From Vicingus sp036171675 (GTDB lineage Bacteria > Bacteroidota > Bacteroidia > Flavobacteriales_E > Vicingaceae), in contig JAVHRO010000144.1 in assembly GCA_036171675.1 (NCBI GenBank), forward strand, positions 1-64,000: a stretch of 64,000 nucleotides of DNA. Direction: 5' to 3'. Positions 24,736 to 33,477 of this stretch are shown here, one piece after another; the stretch's first letter is position 1; each line of letters starts with the position of its first letter. The notes beneath the pieces were generated by a model. The model saw only the letters and a program-made list of their open reading frames with translations, did not search any database and was not told where the DNA came from. Position numbers and translations under genes: made by a program.

Positions 24736-24743
24736 TACTTTTG
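24736..24743 (+). promoter_or_regulatory. Bacteroidota -7 promoter box
   Basis: TACTTTTG matches TAnnTTTG exactly, 20 bp before the ATG of the DUF885 gene. Confidence 0.4.
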
Positions 24744-24762
24744 AAACGTAAAACTCCATTTT

Positions 24763-26613
24763 ATGAAAAAATTATATTACTTATTACTTGTTATAGTGGT
24801 TACAAGCTGTAATACAACTACTACAAAACCAATTAATATTACTACAGAAGACCCCAACAAAGCGTTAGCTAGTGTGCTCGAAAACTATTATAACGAGCGA
24901 ATGCAACTGCTTCCCCTTGAAGCCACAGCAAATGGTGATTCACGTTTCAACAACCTCTTGCCTGCCGATTTTACCGAATCTTATCGTGCAACATTGAAAG
25001 ATTTTTTTACTCGATACACCGATTCTATCTCAACAATTATTCCTGCAATCTTAAATGAAAATGATAAAAAGAGTTATGATATTTTCACCTATCAATTAAA
25101 AATGTCGTTAGAAGGCTTGGAGGTAAATTTTCTGGGTAGTCCTGATAAAAACGATTTTACCTACATGCCTTTCGACCAGTTTAATGGAGTGCCTATTGGT
25201 TTCGGACAAATGGGCTCAGGCACAGGAAATCAACCCTTTAAAACGGTAAAAGATTATGACGATTGGATACAACGTTCAATTGCATTTTCGGCCTGGGTAG
25301 ATAGTGCTATTGTTTACTTTAGAAAAGGAATAGCTATGAATTACGTTTTACCAAAAGCAATTGTCGTAAAAATGATTCCTCAAATGTACAACATCATAAC
25401 TACCGATGCTACCAAAAGTTTGTTCTACACTCCTATTCAATTAATGCCTGGAAGTTTTACGGAAGCCGATAAAATAAGATTGACCGCTGCGTACATTGAC
25501 ATGATTAACAACTACATTGAACCATCATATAAAAAGCTAGGCGATTTTTTACAACATGAATATTTACCAAAAGCCAGAAACACAACCGGAATAAATGCCT
25601 TACCCAATGGTGATAAGTTGTATTCCTACCTAGTTAAGTACTGGACTACTACCAATAAAACTCCTGAAGAAATATATCAAACAGGGCTGTCGGAAGTAAA
25701 ACGTATTAGAACCGAGATGGAAACCATTAAAAACCAAGTAGGTTTTAAAGGCGATTTGAATGCTTTTTTCTATTTTATGAAAACCGACCCACAATTTATG
25801 CCATTCAAAACACCCGAAGAAATATTGCATGCTACCCGAAACATCCAAGCCACGATAGATCCGAACCTTAAAAAAATGTTTACGCTTACACCAAAAACAA
25901 AATTTGAAATACGACAAACCGAAGCTTTTAGAGCAGCAAGTGCCAGTGCCGAATATTATCCTGGCTTACCCGACGGGACAAGACCTGGCATTTATTATAT
26001 TCCTATTTTAGATGCTACCAAATACAATGTAACTGGTGGTATGGAAAGCACCTTTCTGCATGAGGCAATTCCTGGTCACCATTTTCAAAATAGCATACAA
26101 TCGGAAAATATGTCGTTACCTAATTTCCGTAGGTTTATGTGGTATGGAGCTTATGGTGAAGGTTATGCCTTGTATTGCGAAAGTCTTGGTAGTGAACTTG
26201 GTTTATACACCGACCCTTATCAACACATGGGAGCGTTGGGCGATGAAATATTACGTGCAATAAGATTGGTGGTTGATGTTGCCATGCACACGGGTAAAAT
26301 GACTCGTGAAGAGGCAATTGCTTACATGATGGAAAACGAATCGATTAGCGAAGAAGGTGCTGTTGCAGAAATAGAACGTTATATGGTTTATCCAGCTCAA
26401 GCCTTAAGTTATAAAACTGGTGCGTTGAAAATATGGGAATTACGCAACAAGTACAGCAAACAGTTGGGCGATAAATTTAACCTATCCTCTTTTCATGACG
26501 AATTTTTAAAAGACGGTTGTATGCCATTGGACGTAATTGAGCAATCGATGGATGAATGGGCAAAAAACAACCTTTCAAAACCAATTAAACAAGTAAATAT
26601 ACCAATGCATTAA
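24763..26613 (+). CDS. DUF885-family lipoprotein, putative metallopeptidase
   Basis: A 616-residue lipoprotein with signal MKKLYYLLLVIVVTSCN (lipobox VTSC). It belongs to the DUF885 family; the conserved zinc-type motif HEAIPGHHFQ (His433-His440) is followed by YGEGYALYCESLG near 465, resembling the HExxH plus downstream Glu layout of metallopeptidases. It probably acts in the periplasm or at the outer membrane on peptides. It is a single-gene unit with its own -7 box, convergent with the bat operon. Family certain; substrate unknown. Confidence 0.9.
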   Translation: MKKLYYLLLVIVVTSCNTTTTKPINITTEDPNKALASVLENYYNERMQLLPLEATANGDSRFNNLLPADFTESYRATLKDFFTRYTDSISTIIPAILNENDKKSYDIFTYQLKMSLEGLEVNFLGSPDKNDFTYMPFDQFNGVPIGFGQMGSGTGNQPFKTVKDYDDWIQRSIAFSAWVDSAIVYFRKGIAMNYVLPKAIVVKMIPQMYNIITTDATKSLFYTPIQLMPGSFTEADKIRLTAAYIDMINNYIEPSYKKLGDFLQHEYLPKARNTTGINALPNGDKLYSYLVKYWTTTNKTPEEIYQTGLSEVKRIRTEMETIKNQVGFKGDLNAFFYFMKTDPQFMPFKTPEEILHATRNIQATIDPNLKKMFTLTPKTKFEIRQTEAFRAASASAEYYPGLPDGTRPGIYYIPILDATKYNVTGGMESTFLHEAIPGHHFQNSIQSENMSLPNFRRFMWYGAYGEGYALYCESLGSELGLYTDPYQHMGALGDEILRAIRLVVDVAMHTGKMTREEAIAYMMENESISEEGAVAEIERYMVYPAQALSYKTGALKIWELRNKYSKQLGDKFNLSSFHDEFLKDGCMPLDVIEQSMDEWAKNNLSKPIKQVNIPMH

Positions 26614-26757
26614 TTCTCGGAAGTTACGCCGTGATAAAATGCGAAAACATTGAAAAAATGAATCAACATGTATTCTTTTGTTGGCTTTTAGAATAAAACT
26701 AGGCCTTCAAAGCAGAAGATAGAGAAAGATTTTATTCTAGCGTTTTTCACTAACAAA

Positions 26758-27606
26758 TCAAATCACTTCTAAATCGCTAGCATTAAGCCAACCCAAATTA
26801 CCATTTGGTAATTTAATTTTTACCCAACCAGTGCTTTTTTCCAACACATTTACTTTGGTGCCTTCATGTAAGGTGAAAAGTTTTTGAGCGTTCGTGTTGG
26901 GTTCGCTTTTTATGGTAACGGTTTCGGTAAAAATAATGCCCTCAGCCGATTGGTTTACGAATTTTTGGTTCTCACTTGCCATAAACCAACAGAACAAACC
27001 CATTACTACAAACAACAATCCACCGTAAAAACCCGTTTTCTTTACTAAAACTATTCCAGAAAGTAAATAACTAATAAAAAGTAATAATGCCACCACCAAC
27101 AAACCTACGGCATAATAAGCCCAAGTACTAGAGGTTTTAGAACCCACAAAATTTTTGTAAGCATTTCCAATAAAAAGTTCTGGTAAACGATCAATCTTGT
27201 CTATTGTTCTAGTATTGGCTTGTTTTAAATTAAATAAGGCATCTTCGTAGTCGGGTTTTAATTTTAAGGCTCGTTCGTAATTTAAAATGGACTTTGGAAC
27301 TTCATTAAGCTTAAAATAAGCATTACCCAAATTGTAATAAATCTCTGGTGACAAATAATCGTCAGCAATCAATTCATCGTAAATTTTAACCGCCTCAGTA
27401 TATTTACCATCAGCGTATAGAGTGTTAGCTTCTTTAAATTTAATGTTAGGGTTGGCAATTGAGGTGGCAATTGAGGTGGCAATTGAGGTGGCAAATGTAA
27501 AAGAATTTAATACGAACAAAAAAAACATACCAAATATTCGTAGTGTGTGAAAACTAGAAATCGTCAACTTTCTACTTTCAACTTTAAACTTTAAACTTGA
27601 GTTCAT
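26758..27606 (-). CDS. batE: BatE, TPR and SH3 domain protein
   Basis: A 282-residue last member of the Bat operon. The TPR region (about 55-130: ANTLYADGKYTEAVKIYDEL, YYNLGNAYFKLNE) is followed by two membrane segments (about 165-210) and a C-terminal bacterial SH3 domain (FTLHEGTKVNVLEKSTGWVK). It overlaps batD by ATGA. The N-terminus is unusual: residues 1-25 are encoded by AAGTTTAAAG-type repeat DNA, and a 12-bp unit repeated three times (27454-27489) gives ATSIATSIATSIA at the signal-peptide end. Met27 may be the ancestral start. Confidence 0.88.
   Translation of the reverse strand: MNSSLKFKVESRKLTISSFHTLRIFGMFFLFVLNSFTFATSIATSIATSIANPNIKFKEANTLYADGKYTEAVKIYDELIADDYLSPEIYYNLGNAYFKLNEVPKSILNYERALKLKPDYEDALFNLKQANTRTIDKIDRLPELFIGNAYKNFVGSKTSSTWAYYAVGLLVVALLLFISYLLSGIVLVKKTGFYGGLLFVVMGLFCWFMASENQKFVNQSAEGIIFTETVTIKSEPNTNAQKLFTLHEGTKVNVLEKSTGWVKIKLPNGNLGWLNASDLEVI
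27454..27489. repeat. Three tandem copies of a 12-bp unit within batE
   Basis: GGCAATTGAGGT three times (27454-27465, 27466-27477, 27478-27489), in frame, adding four residues (ATSI-type) per unit near the BatE signal peptide. Copy number may vary by slippage without frameshift. Confidence 0.9.
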
Positions 27607-29414
27607 AATCTTACCTCCTTTTCTAGTTGGTTAATGATTGATTCCGCTTTTCCAAATATTTCTTGTTCAGAAACTGAAACTGGAGCAAAACGAGCCATCT
27701 CACAAAGCTCTAAGGTTGCAATAAAATTGTTAGTGGTTTCTCCACTAACATTTACAACAGCAAGTTGTTGTGCGATGTTTTCTTTATTTAACGCCGAAAA
27801 TGGAATTTTAAGCTTGTCGCTAGTGTATCCAAATAAAGCTTTAGAGATATGTTCATAAAACTCAGATTTTTGATGGGCTTCCATACTTTTTTTAGCAGCA
27901 GATAAATATTTAATAGCCATTTTATTGGCTTTTCTACTTTTAGAACCCAATACATCTTGTTGAGCGGCTCTAATTTTGTTTCTAAAAATTAATACTAGTA
28001 TAAATAGTAAAGGCAATATGACTATGGCCATATAAAACCAACTACTACCATAAAACGAAGTTTTAGCATGTGTTACCAAAATGTCGCTCATAAAAATATA
28101 GCGAATGTCTTCACCTAAAATCTGAACATCTTCTTTATTGGCGGCAGTAAAGGTAACATTTTCAGCACTTCCGTCACCTTTTTCAACCACAATGGTAAAA
28201 GGAGCTGTTTTAGAAGTTTTATAGGATTTTGAGGCTGGATCGAAATACGAAAATTCAATAGGGTCGATGGTAAATGTTCCTGGATGTCGAGGTATGATAA
28301 GGTAATCGTAATCTTTTGAGCCTGAAACACCTGTTAACGTAGTTTTGTAATTATCGGCAATTTTTGGGTCGTACGTTTCAAAATCTTTAGGAAACTCAAC
28401 CTTAAAATTATCAATCAATGGTAAATTACCTTTTCCGACAACCTTAATTTTTAAATTAATGGCTTCGTTGGCTTTTACCTTGTTCGATGTTACATTGGCT
28501 GAAAAATTGAACTGCCCAACAGCACCTGAAAAGCTAGCAGGCTTGTTTTTTTCGGGATGAGGTAGCACCTTAATCTTGATAGGCTGACTTTTTAAATTGG
28601 CTTCGACATTTTCTACTCTACCAAAAAATTGGTCGAAAACAGAATTTCCACCACTTACTCTTTTTTGAACCACAAATTTCATTTCGATTGGATCTATGGT
28701 TAACGTTCCAGAACGTTGTGGAAAAAGTACAATTTTACGTATGGTAGCAACATTCCAACGGTAACCACCAAATACCTCTTGACTCCACTGTGCTTGTCCT
28801 AAATCAATCTCTTGACTCCAAAATCCGTTTAAATCAGCATTTTTTACTAATTCGTTCCCAGCAATATTTACTTTAGTGTACAATTTATAGGTGGCCACAA
28901 TATGATCTCCTTGATAAACTTCACTTTTACTCACACTTGATTTAATAAACAAATCTTTTGAAGCATCGGCTTTAGAAACATTAATGGTTTCGTCTGGTTG
29001 GTTTTGTTGTGCTTGTTGCTGCTGTTGCACATTTACTCCTTTAGAAACCGAAATATTTATAGAATTGGTACTATAGGCTTTACCGTCTACTGCTGCAACT
29101 GCAGGTTTAATGGTAAACATTCCCTCTTTAACCGCCATCAACACATAACTTATTGAAATAGAGGAACTCATATTACCATTCACAAACGACATACTTGTGG
29201 ATTGGTTTGGCCCAGACAAAACTCTAAAATTAGATAAATCGGGAGCTTTAAAGTTAGTTATTTTAGCGTTGGCCGTAAACTGGATTTGAAATCGATCGCC
29301 TGTAGCAACTTCTGTATTACTTGTTGCAGCAGTAAACTTTACATCTTGAGCAAATGCACTAACACCCAATGTAAAGACAATAAAAAGGAATAGATATTTT
29401 AATAGTTTGTGCAT
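27603..29414 (-). CDS. batD: BatD, oxygen tolerance protein
   Basis: A 603-residue BatD family protein. The signal peptide MHKLLKYLFLFIVFTLGVSA FAQ supports ATG 29414 as start; the frame is open to 29486 but would bury the signal. Immunoglobulin-like beta domains fill most of the periplasmic part (PKDFETYDPKIADNY, RHPGTFTIDPIEFSYFDP), with one membrane helix near residue 470 and a helical cytoplasmic tail. BatD is thought to work with the BatA/BatB von Willebrand proteins; Bat mutants of Bacteroides fragilis tolerate oxygen less well. Confidence 0.92.
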   Translation of the reverse strand: MHKLLKYLFLFIVFTLGVSAFAQDVKFTAATSNTEVATGDRFQIQFTANAKITNFKAPDLSNFRVLSGPNQSTSMSFVNGNMSSSISISYVLMAVKEGMFTIKPAVAAVDGKAYSTNSINISVSKGVNVQQQQQAQQNQPDETINVSKADASKDLFIKSSVSKSEVYQGDHIVATYKLYTKVNIAGNELVKNADLNGFWSQEIDLGQAQWSQEVFGGYRWNVATIRKIVLFPQRSGTLTIDPIEMKFVVQKRVSGGNSVFDQFFGRVENVEANLKSQPIKIKVLPHPEKNKPASFSGAVGQFNFSANVTSNKVKANEAINLKIKVVGKGNLPLIDNFKVEFPKDFETYDPKIADNYKTTLTGVSGSKDYDYLIIPRHPGTFTIDPIEFSYFDPASKSYKTSKTAPFTIVVEKGDGSAENVTFTAANKEDVQILGEDIRYIFMSDILVTHAKTSFYGSSWFYMAIVILPLLFILVLIFRNKIRAAQQDVLGSKSRKANKMAIKYLSAAKKSMEAHQKSEFYEHISKALFGYTSDKLKIPFSALNKENIAQQLAVVNVSGETTNNFIATLELCEMARFAPVSVSEQEIFGKAESIINQLEKEVRL

Positions 29415-29538
29415 ACTTGTTATTCGTTTTTCTTTTGTAACCAACTTGTAGCGTTGAAAAATGAAGATTATTAATATCTTTCTCATTGCTATAAATAGGT
29501 ATTAATGCTACTTCGTGGTCTTCACTTCATTTGTTAGT

Positions 29539-29558
29539 GTAAATCGATACCGATTTAC
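29539..29558. repeat. Hairpin in the batC-batD spacer
   Basis: GTAAATCG / CGATTTAC around ATAC, extended by TTTGTTA and AACAAA outside a 2-nt bulge. It lies in the longest spacer of the bat operon (29415-29627), which also holds TTGAAGATTTGAAAATGAA-type sequence on the minus strand and no gene. Confidence 0.7.
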
Positions 29559-29627
29559 AAACAAATTTTGTTCAGAATGACAATTATAATTAATTCATTT
29601 TCAAATCTTCAAATTAGCAAATTGGCA

Positions 29628-30362
29628 CTACCAATCTTTTTCAATATTAAGTTTTTGTCCGTTTTCTTTTTTCTTTTTTAGTTTTGCTTGCACCTTTTTT
29701 TCTTGATTATTTAACGCATCTAACATTTGCTTGGCTTCTTGCTTTGATAATTGCTCAGGTTTGGGTTGTTGGTCTTTATTTTTATCTCCATCCTTTTTCT
29801 CATCCGACTTGTCCTTTTTATCCTGATCTTTTTTGTCTTTGTCCTTATCTTTATTCTTGTCCTGATTCTTTTTGTCTTGGTCTTTTTTATCGTCTTTTTT
29901 GTTTTTGTCCTTATCTTTATTTTGCTGTTGCTGCTGTTGAATTAATTTTTTCTTGGCATAAGCTAAATTATATCGGGTCTCATCATCAGTAGGATTGTGC
30001 TTTAGCGATTGTTTATAAGCATTAATACTTTCCTCGTATTTTTCGGCTTGCAACAACGAATTTCCCATGTTGTGATACGCATTGGCTTTTATGCCTTTAT
30101 CTTTCGATTTTTCGGCAATTTTTTGAAATTGCTGTGAAGCTTCTGCGTATTTTTTTTGTTTGTAAAGGGCATCACCTAAGTTAAATTCAGCTTTTTCTGA
30201 TTCGCTATTTTTTTCTAAAGCCTTATTGTAATTTTCTTCTGCACCAGCAAAATCTTGTTTTTCGTATAAGGTATTTCCTTTACGGATAAATTTTTTATCT
30301 TCTTGCCCTACTCCTTGAAGATATGATACCAAAAATAATATGAAAACTAAGTTCTTCATCAT
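29628..30362 (-). CDS. batC: BatC, TPR protein with charged low-complexity tail
   Basis: 244 residues: signal peptide (MMKNLVFILFLVSYLQGVGQ), three TPR units (NTLYEKQDFAGAEENYNKAL, ALYKQKKYAEASQQFQKIAE, NSLLQAEKYEESINAYKQSL), a Q6 run, then about 60 residues made almost only of K, D, N and Q, ending in a helical segment (LSKQEAKQMLDALNNQEKKV). Such charged tails are typical of BatC. It overlaps batB by ATGA. It probably scaffolds the Bat complex in the periplasm. Confidence 0.92.
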   Translation of the reverse strand: MMKNLVFILFLVSYLQGVGQEDKKFIRKGNTLYEKQDFAGAEENYNKALEKNSESEKAEFNLGDALYKQKKYAEASQQFQKIAEKSKDKGIKANAYHNMGNSLLQAEKYEESINAYKQSLKHNPTDDETRYNLAYAKKKLIQQQQQQNKDKDKNKKDDKKDQDKKNQDKNKDKDKDKKDQDKKDKSDEKKDGDKNKDQQPKPEQLSKQEAKQMLDALNNQEKKVQAKLKKKKENGQKLNIEKDW

Positions 30363-31402
30363 TTTTTTACTTCAAACAAATTAAGTTGATCTAATTTTCC
30401 GCTTTTACGTGTTGGAATAAAGAATTCAAGCAACAACAAGGCAAATGCAATTATTAAAAATAGTTGAAAACGACTTTCGTAATTTTTAAACACTTTACTA
30501 TCAAATTCTTTTTTCTCCATTTTACCAATTTCGTCCATAATAATTCCTAAACCAGCATTTGCATTGGTAGCTCTCACATAAGTTCCATTACCAGCAGCAG
30601 CAATTTGTTTAAGCATATTTTCTTCTAATTTAGATACCACTGTATTGCCGGTATGATCTGTTTTAAAACCAATTTGCTTACCAGCTTTATAAATAGGTAA
30701 TGGTGAGCCTTGTTCTGACCCCATTCCAATAGTATGAACGGTTACTCCCATTTCGACAGCTTTTTGTGCTGCAGAAACCGCGTCGTCTTCATGGTTCTCA
30801 CCATCAGTGATTACTATAATGGCTTTGCTAGTGGTATTTTCGAAATTAAACGATTGCATTGCCAATTCAATAGCCGAGCCAATAGCTGTTCCTTGAGTTG
30901 GAACAATATCCGTTCCGATAGTTTCTAAAAACAATTTAGCCGATGAATAATCGGTAGTAATTGGCAACTGTACATAGGATTCTCCGGCAAATACAATAAT
31001 TCCTAGTCGGTCATTTTCTAATTTTTCAATCAACTGGTAAATTGCTCTTTTAGCTCTTTCTAATCGATTTGGAGACAGGTCCTCAGCCATCATACTATTA
31101 CTTACATCCAGCGCAATCATAAGGTCTACCCCTTCTTTTTTAGCCTCTTCTGTGGTAGTTCCGTATTGTAAATTTGCCAATCCTAACAACAAAAATAGTA
31201 TGGTAAACAATAGAATAATAAATTTAATTATAGGCAGTTTAAACGACACATTTGGCATTAAACGTTTTATCACCGTCTTGTTAGAAAACTGCTTTAATTG
31301 TTTATTTTTCCATCGTTGGATTAAAATAAACACGATTATCATTAAAGGAATTACTGCCAATAACGACCACAAATAAATAATATGTTCAAACCTAAACGAC
31401 AC
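30359..31402 (-). CDS. batB: BatB, von Willebrand factor A membrane protein
   Basis: 347 residues starting at GTG 31402. Two N-terminal membrane helices (about 8-30 and 58-80), a VWA domain with MIDAS DVSNS (Asp99, Ser101, Ser103), and a C-terminal helix (FQLFLIIAFALLLLEFFIP). It overlaps batA by 11 bp and batC by 4 bp. VWA domains bind a metal and partner proteins; BatA and BatB are paralogues thought to act with the MoxR ATPase. Confidence 0.94.
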   Translation of the reverse strand: MSFRFEHIIYLWSLLAVIPLMIIVFILIQRWKNKQLKQFSNKTVIKRLMPNVSFKLPIIKFIILLFTILFLLLGLANLQYGTTTEEAKKEGVDLMIALDVSNSMMAEDLSPNRLERAKRAIYQLIEKLENDRLGIIVFAGESYVQLPITTDYSSAKLFLETIGTDIVPTQGTAIGSAIELAMQSFNFENTTSKAIIVITDGENHEDDAVSAAQKAVEMGVTVHTIGMGSEQGSPLPIYKAGKQIGFKTDHTGNTVVSKLEENMLKQIAAAGNGTYVRATNANAGLGIIMDEIGKMEKKEFDSKVFKNYESRFQLFLIIAFALLLLEFFIPTRKSGKLDQLNLFEVKK

Positions 31403-32390
31403 TTTTAAATACGGTATTTTTTAATAAAAATTCTACGATTAACAATACAGTTGCCAACAACGCAAAAGGCCAAAAATGTTCTGCTTTTTTTCTGTAGTCT
31501 GTAACATTAATTTTTGATTTTTCTAACTTATCTATTTCGGAATAAATTTGTTCCAATTTTTTATTATTGGTTGCTCTAAAATATTGTCCATCAGTTAATT
31601 TAGATATATCACTTAAAGTTTTTTCATCAATACGAACTGGTACATCTTGATACACTGTTCTACCAAATTGGTCTTGATAAGGGGTTGGGGCTGTTCCATT
31701 ACTTCCAACGCCAATGGTATAAACTCGAATACCAAATTCGTGGGCAATTTCTGCTGCAGTTACAGGGGGTATTGAACCGGAATTATTTACCCCATCAGTT
31801 AACAAAATAACTACCTTACTTTTTGCCTCACTATCTTTTAAACGATTTACAGCCGTGGCTAACCCCATACCTACCGCCGTTCCATCGTCAATCATTCCAT
31901 TTTTTACATCTTTAAATAGATTTAATAGCACATCGTGGTCGGTAGTAAGAGGACATTGGGTAAAACTTTCTCCCGAATAAATTACCAATCCTATTCTATC
32001 GTTTGGACGTTCCTTTATAAAATTCATTGCTACGTCTTTCGAAGCTTCCAAACGATTGGGTTTAAAATCTTCGGCTAACATACTTCCAGAAATATCCATA
32101 GAAATAACAATATCTATTCCTTCTGTAGTAACATCTTGCCAACTTGAAGATGTTTGAGGACGAGTAATTGCCACAATCAATGCAGCAATAGCTAATACGC
32201 GTAACGCAATAATTACATGCCTGAAATAAGGAAATTTGGTTTTTCCAAAGCTACTTATGGTCGAAATTTTAAAGGTACCTTGTAATTTTCTATTTCGTAA
32301 AATATACCATGCTAAGATAATTGGTATAACTAGGAATAGCCAGAAATATTCAGGGTTCTCAAATGATATGTCGTTCCAATAATTTAACAT
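31392..32390 (-). CDS. batA: BatA, von Willebrand factor A membrane protein
   Basis: 332 residues with the same plan as BatB: N-terminal helices (FWLFLVIPIILAWYIL; VIIALRVLAIAALIVAI), VWA domain with MIDAS MDISGS (Asp99), Thr in LTDGVNNSG, and a C-terminal membrane helix. It follows the cargo-less repeat element at 32422-32521, which separates it from the BatD-like gene, so the element lies inside the operon transcript. Confidence 0.94.
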   Translation of the reverse strand: MLNYWNDISFENPEYFWLFLVIPIILAWYILRNRKLQGTFKISTISSFGKTKFPYFRHVIIALRVLAIAALIVAITRPQTSSSWQDVTTEGIDIVISMDISGSMLAEDFKPNRLEASKDVAMNFIKERPNDRIGLVIYSGESFTQCPLTTDHDVLLNLFKDVKNGMIDDGTAVGMGLATAVNRLKDSEAKSKVVILLTDGVNNSGSIPPVTAAEIAHEFGIRVYTIGVGSNGTAPTPYQDQFGRTVYQDVPVRIDEKTLSDISKLTDGQYFRATNNKKLEQIYSEIDKLEKSKINVTDYRKKAEHFWPFALLATVLLIVEFLLKNTVFKSVV

Positions 32391-32421
32391 TACTTAGGAC
32401 TGATTTGAAATTACTTTATTA

Positions 32422-32521
32422 GAACGCTGATGACGCAGATAAATATGATGAATTATGATTTTTTCCCCGACAAGTCGGGGTATATCAGCGAAAATCTTAA
32501 CAATCAGTGTCATCAGCGTTC
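32422..32521. repeat. Cargo-less inverted-repeat element, AACGCTGATGAC family
   Basis: Left end GAACGCTGATGACGCAGAT (32422-32440) and the reverse complement of the right end (32503-32521) agree at 17 of 19. The interior hairpin is CCCCGACAAGTCGGGG (32465-32480). The right edge lies 4 bp from the stop codon of the BatD-like gene. The termini match those flanking the GxxExxY gene at 33478-33978, making this a likely non-autonomous copy. Confidence 0.8.
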
Positions 32522-32525
32522 CATT

Positions 32526-33476
32526 TTATTTTTTAACTTGTTCCTCAACTATTTTGGTAGCATTTATAAAAGCAACTGCAATAATTAAACTTTGCTCATT
32601 TTCTTGGTGTAAAGGTTGTTCTTTTGCGAATTTCACTAAATCAGCTAACGTTAGTGTTTGTGTTAATTTATTCATCATTTCTGGTGTAATTTGCTGCAAC
32701 CTTAGTCCATGCATTATTTCAATAGTGGTTTCTTCTAACGCATTTAACTGAAAACGGCTTTCAATGTATTCTCTTAAAATTTCAGAAATGTGTGAATAAT
32801 ATAATTTTACTTTTCCACTCTGCCATAATTTTTCTTGATTGAGTTTTTCTAATTTCTCTAAAGCAATAATGTGGCAAGGAATTACAGGAATTTCTTCTTC
32901 AACGACCTCTTGTGGTTTTCTATTTATTAAGTATTTAATCACAACTACTATTAGCGCAACTAAAACCAAAATGCCAACCATCCACCACCAATTGTCTTTT
33001 AGCCAATCAATAATGGAAAATGGTTCTGAAATAATTTCTTTTATATCAAAAATTTCTTTGGTAGTATCAACAGCGATGGTATTTACCTGCAATAAAAAAG
33101 GCTCTGTTTCAACGGTATCATTATTTACCACGAATTTAAAAGGAGGAATAACGTAATAACCTGAATCAAATGAAGTTAATGTTATGATTTGTTGTTGTAT
33201 AACTTGATAAGGGTCGGCTTTATCAGGAACAATGGTATCAATTTTCGATTTATTTACAACTTCAATAAATTCGTTAATAGTATCATATATGGTAGGAAAT
33301 GCAATACTTATACTTCCTAAATCACGACGGTAATCAATTTTTAAATGAACTTTAACTTGTTCTCCTATTAAAATAGCAGAAGTATCAGCTTTGGCTTCAA
33401 CTTTAAATTGTTGAGCATTGGCTTGAAAAGCAAGTAGTAGTAGTAATATGTAGATAATTTTTTTCAAATGGAACAT
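32526..33476 (-). CDS. BatD-like / DUF4381-type protein of the bat operon
   Basis: 316 residues. Signal peptide MFHLKKIIYILLLLLAFQAN AQ, a periplasmic beta-sandwich part (about 22-150: ILIGEQVKVHLKIDYRRDLG), one membrane helix (WWWMVGILVLVALIVVVI, near 170-187) and a helical cytoplasmic domain (SHISEILREYIESRFQLNAL). Its place between the DUF58 gene and batA is usual in the phylum. The ATG lies one base from the end of an inverted-repeat element, so its translation-initiation region is made of repeat sequence. Confidence 0.8.
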   Translation of the reverse strand: MFHLKKIIYILLLLLAFQANAQQFKVEAKADTSAILIGEQVKVHLKIDYRRDLGSISIAFPTIYDTINEFIEVVNKSKIDTIVPDKADPYQVIQQQIITLTSFDSGYYVIPPFKFVVNNDTVETEPFLLQVNTIAVDTTKEIFDIKEIISEPFSIIDWLKDNWWWMVGILVLVALIVVVIKYLINRKPQEVVEEEIPVIPCHIIALEKLEKLNQEKLWQSGKVKLYYSHISEILREYIESRFQLNALEETTIEIMHGLRLQQITPEMMNKLTQTLTLADLVKFAKEQPLHQENEQSLIIAVAFINATKIVEEQVKK

Positions 33477-33477
33477 T

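Noticed and set aside
27454..27489. Tandem 12-bp units as a CRISPR-like array
   Set aside because: No spacers; the units abut and are in frame within batE. No CRISPR array or cas gene was found anywhere in the window.
29751..29992. Hydrophobic plus-strand frames opposite batC
   Set aside because: They are the reverse of the lysine/aspartate-rich BatC tail, which yields Phe/Leu/Ile-rich shadows.
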